This document shows positions 61,712 through 64,000 of a DNA stretch of 64,000 nt, piece by piece. The DNA comes from Pseudomonas sp. UBA6562 (GTDB lineage Bacteria; Pseudomonadota; Gammaproteobacteria; Pseudomonadales; Pseudomonadaceae), in contig NZ_DJJS01000001.1 in assembly GCF_002434265.1 (NCBI RefSeq), positions 248,001 to 312,000 on the forward strand, written 5' to 3'. Below the pieces are notes generated by a model. The model searched no databases and had not been told where the DNA came from. It worked only from the letters and a program-made list of their open reading frames with translations. Positions within the stretch are counted from its first letter, which is position 1. Every line of letters begins with the position of its first letter. A program made the position numbers and the translations under genes.

Positions 61712-62451
61712 GGCAGGGCTATCAACGAAGCGAAATTGAGGCATTGGAACCAAGGCACGACTTTGGAGAAGCCGGCGGCGCGTAAACGCTCGGTGTGGGT
61801 TTGCAGGGTGTCGGGTTTCATCACGTGTTCGATAGCGCTGCGCTTTTGGGCGATTTCCAGCTCGCTATAGCCATTGGCCCGTTTGAAATCCAGGTGCAGC
61901 TCGTTGAGCAGATCCTGCTCCTGCGGGTCGGCCATCAGCAGCTTTTCCGAAAGGATCAACGCACCGCCCGGGAGCAACGCTTGATGGATGCGTGTTAGCA
62001 ATTCCAGACGCCGTTGCGGGGCGATGAATTGCAGGGTGAAGTTCATCGCTACGACCGAGGCGGGTTCCAGGGGCAACTCAAGGATGTCGGCTTCCAGCAC
62101 CTGCACCGGCAACAGTTCCTGGAACATCGAATCCTGAGCGGTCAGGTATTGCCGGCAGCGGTCGACCATGGCCGCCGAATTGTCCACCGCAATCACCCGG
62201 CAGCCCTCGCTGCGCACATGCCGGCGCAAGGCCTGGCTGACGGCACCCAGCGAGGCGCCGAGGTCGTACAGCGCGGTGTGCGGCTGGGCGAAACGAGCAG
62301 CCAGCACGCCAAGGTTTTCGACGATGGTCGGGTAGCCGGGCACCGAACGCTTGATCATGTCGGGGAAGACCTGCACCACGTCTTCGTTGAAGACGAAGTC
62401 GGGGACTTGTTCTAGCGGTTGGGCGAAAAGACGGTCGGATGGTTGATTCAC
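61708..62451 (-). CDS. cmoA: Carboxy-S-adenosyl-L-methionine synthase
   Basis: 247 residues. PDFVFNEDVVQVFPDMIKRS and YDLGASLGAVSQALRRH mark the family. It makes carboxy-SAM from prephenate and SAM for CmoB. The start is GTG at 62451, giving the conserved VNQPSDRLF beginning; the site upstream is weak (GAG at the right distance). It ends by overlapping cmoB by 4 bp, a coupled pair. Confidence 0.95.
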   Translation of the reverse strand: MNQPSDRLFAQPLEQVPDFVFNEDVVQVFPDMIKRSVPGYPTIVENLGVLAARFAQPHTALYDLGASLGAVSQALRRHVRSEGCRVIAVDNSAAMVDRCRQYLTAQDSMFQELLPVQVLEADILELPLEPASVVAMNFTLQFIAPQRRLELLTRIHQALLPGGALILSEKLLMADPQEQDLLNELHLDFKRANGYSELEIAQKRSAIEHVMKPDTLQTHTERLRAAGFSKVVPWFQCLNFASLIALP

Positions 62452-62969
62452 TGCAAGCTCAGGCGGGGGTCGGCGAAAGGCACGGCATTCTAGCGAAAGT
62501 ATCCAGCCGCTGTAAGCAATGCATTTAGAAGGGTGAGGCACGGAACGCAGGCGCCCTGCACGACTAGCGGTGAGCAAGGGCCTGGGGTGAGCAGCCCCCA
62601 AGCCCCGTATGACCAACGCTCACGCTCGATGTCGTTGCGGTAGACCCTAATCGCTTCCAGCCGCGCACTTACGCTTGAGCATGTTCGGGGTGGAAACTGC
62701 CTGGAGAGCAATATTGGTGTACCGATAATCTTTCATCCTCAAAGTGCATGCCCACGTTGGGCGTCATCCACGCCACTGCCATCCCACACTGCGTGTGCCG
62801 GAGTCGAGCGTTTGAAAGAATAGCAGCGCGTTATGTGACCAATCGCCGACGGTCGTTCCACGACTATGCGGTTGATGCCTTCAGGGAAGTTATGCCTGCT
62901 GACATGGAAGGAAGGCTGCAATTAACGTGGTCCTGTCGGGCCAATAACGGCCCTTGCAGGAGTTAAGGC
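62452..62969. other. 518-bp region where composition changes from chromosomal to A/T-rich
   Basis: No convincing gene is seen; the frame at 62748-62966 has no family resemblance. Features: a near-perfect 7-bp palindrome TATTGGT-GT-ACCGATA at 62712-62727, a hairpin GGGCC-AATAAC-GGCCC at 62938-62953, and AGGAG at 62958-62962, 7 nt before the toxin ATG. It is probably the junction of an acquired segment. Confidence 0.5.
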
Positions 62970-64000
62970 ATGAGTGCGGAAAGCAAGCTTAAGGACCCTG
63001 ATTTTGCAGAGGTGGCGAAGAGAGCCTCTGAAGAGCCTAACGAGTTGTTTGATGCAATGATCGATAGCGGTGGCGAAAATGAGGGAGGCGTCACGCTCAC
63101 CAAACAGCATATTTTAAGTATCAAGAAATACCACGAATACTCGAAGGGGCTGCCCTCTACCAAAGAGGATGTCGAGGTTTGGTTGGGCTATACAACTATT
63201 TCCCAGCCAGAACTTCAGCCAGTCAGTTTGGCAAAGTTCTTTTCAGAAGTCCGTGACCACGGTGCTCAATGGCAGCCTATCGTGACGGACAATAAAACGT
63301 TGACATTTCAGCTGAAAATTGCAGCTGGTGATATTATAGACGGTGGTACGAGCTTAATCAAAAAATGCGATGCTTTAATTCTCGCTAACAAAGATGAGGA
63401 TCCATGGCGGGAACTGCCGGCGCCGGAGGTCGGCACTACGCTGACTCCGTTGACGGATGATCAGAGAAAAGGAGTAAAATCCATCGCCCGTTATATCGAT
63501 ATCATGCAGAAGGCGGCTGATGATTACCTTGTGAAAGTGGACGATGTTGTCAAGAAAACTGAGACGTTCGCTAATGCATTCACTGAGCTGATCAAAAAGG
63601 CCGAAGCTAAACAGGCAGCAGTTGGAAATTACCAGAAAGAACAAAAAACTGAAGATATCAAAACTAAAATCGCAGACCTCGACAAAAAAATCGCTGTGTT
63701 GCAAAAGCAATATGAAGAGCAAGTGCAGGATGCGCTCAAAGGTATAGCGGGCGGGGTAATTGGTTTCATTATATCGGGCATATTTTTTGGGGTCCAGGCA
63801 GAGCAGACTCGGAAAACCCGAAATGAACATCAGACAGAGCGGCGCCAGCTGAGTCTGGAATTGGCAAAGTTTCATAAGATCGACGGCGCGGTTGAGGAGC
63901 TGAATACGAATCTGTTGGAGTTGGTTTTCCACTTGAGGGATGCCGACGTGTCGGCCGGGTTGCTCCACACCGCATGGCTTGGCATAAAATCCTTCCTCGA
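62970..64000 (+). CDS. Alpha-xenorhabdolysin-type binary toxin subunit A (XaxA/YaxA-like), cut by window edge
   Basis: 343 complete codons, open at the right edge; the family is about 400 residues, so the end is missing. Features by eye: an N-terminal LTKQHILSIKKYHEYSKGLP, VEVWLGYTTISQPELQPVSL, WQPIVTDNKTLTFQLKIAAG, a long coiled coil, and a hydrophobic hairpin ALKGIAGGVIGFIISGIFFG (about residues 255-280). These match subunit A of XaxAB/YaxAB alpha-pore-forming toxins, which with subunit B make pores in eukaryotic membranes. A strong RBS (AGGAG) is present. A/T-rich codon use unlike all neighbours points to horizontal transfer. Subunit B is expected downstream. Confidence 0.8.
   Translation, partial: MSAESKLKDPDFAEVAKRASEEPNELFDAMIDSGGENEGGVTLTKQHILSIKKYHEYSKGLPSTKEDVEVWLGYTTISQPELQPVSLAKFFSEVRDHGAQWQPIVTDNKTLTFQLKIAAGDIIDGGTSLIKKCDALILANKDEDPWRELPAPEVGTTLTPLTDDQRKGVKSIARYIDIMQKAADDYLVKVDDVVKKTETFANAFTELIKKAEAKQAAVGNYQKEQKTEDIKTKIADLDKKIAVLQKQYEEQVQDALKGIAGGVIGFIISGIFFGVQAEQTRKTRNEHQTERRQLSLELAKFHKIDGAVEELNTNLLELVFHLRDADVSAGLLHTAWLGIKSFL

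Noticed and set aside
62748..62966. Small plus-strand frame upstream of the toxin
   Set aside because: No family resemblance, no ribosome binding site, and it sits in the junction region.
63375..63968. Minus-strand frame inside the toxin gene
   Set aside because: Antisense to the XaxA-like frame; Phe/Ser/Leu-rich as expected from the reverse of an A-rich coding strand.
1..64000. tRNA, rRNA, CRISPR arrays, insertion sequences, prophage genes
   Set aside because: Looked for cloverleaf arms, spaced direct repeats, transposase motifs and structural phage genes; none seen. xerD is the chromosomal dimer-resolution recombinase, not a mobile-element integrase.

Overview
The window is one continuous piece of a Pseudomonas chromosome, most likely from the P. 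putida group. Evidence: GC-rich sequence with strong third-position G/C preference, a complete Wsp surface-sensing operon, the ptxS-kguEKTD 2-ketogluconate cluster with its palindromic operators, a P. putida-type REP element, and the housekeeping order ffh-rpsP-rimM-trmD-rplS ... xerD-dsbC-hom-thrC ... recJ ... prfB-lysS ... ppc-adk-tsaB. No rRNA, tRNA, insertion sequence, prophage or CRISPR array was seen. Gene density is high, and 64 protein-coding genes are listed.

Layout. 1-4319 (minus): a two-partner secretion pair, an FhaC/ShlB transporter followed by its very large filamentous haemagglutinin/CdiA-like exoprotein, which is cut by the left edge. 4480-10291: envelope and metabolic genes (L,D-transpeptidase, two Nudix hydrolases, gamma-carbonic anhydrase, DUF1289, a VUT/YhhQ-like membrane protein, purT, an MHS-type transporter). 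10566-12590 (minus): a CorC-like protein and a CcsA-like cytochrome c assembly protein, divergent from ffh. 12837-16387: ffh and the rpsP-rimM-trmD-rplS translation cluster. 16583-23583: thioesterase, cold-shock protein, a small CSD-like companion, xerD, dsbC, hom, thrC, a degenerate receiver protein and DUF3509. 23745-29805: CaiB-type CoA transferase (minus), yaeQ, recJ, an old-yellow-enzyme reductase and a DUF533/TerB-like protein.

30054-35207 is the 2-ketogluconate module. PtxS represses itself and kguEKTD through two identical 14-bp palindromes, and perfect CA motifs at kguE and kguT suggest a second, translational layer of catabolite control. 35581-44066 is wspABCDEFR: a membrane receptor with adaptor, methyltransferase, hybrid kinase and methylesterase drives the diguanylate cyclase WspR. 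44176-46883 holds prfB, with its programmed +1 frameshift intact, and lysS.

46966-50777 is a five-gene operon (TetR regulator, lipoprotein, DUF1704/QEGLA putative metallopeptidase, lipoprotein alpha/beta hydrolase, small membrane protein). 50869-52115 (minus) carries a DUF4398 lipoprotein and an OmpA-like lipoprotein. 52941-57235 holds ppc, adk and tsaB. 57380-62451 mixes conserved proteins of unknown role with the RNA modification genes rsmJ, cmoA and cmoB.

The right end (from about 62.7 kb) changes character. Base composition becomes clearly more A/T-rich, and an open-ended gene resembles subunit A of the alpha-xenorhabdolysin (XaxAB/YaxAB) binary pore-forming toxins. This looks horizontally acquired. 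Together with the truncated exoprotein at the left end it is the most obvious accessory content. The points most worth follow-up are this toxin, the exoprotein C-terminus outside the window, the DUF1704 operon, the competing hairpins between ppc and adk, and the small CSD-like protein.
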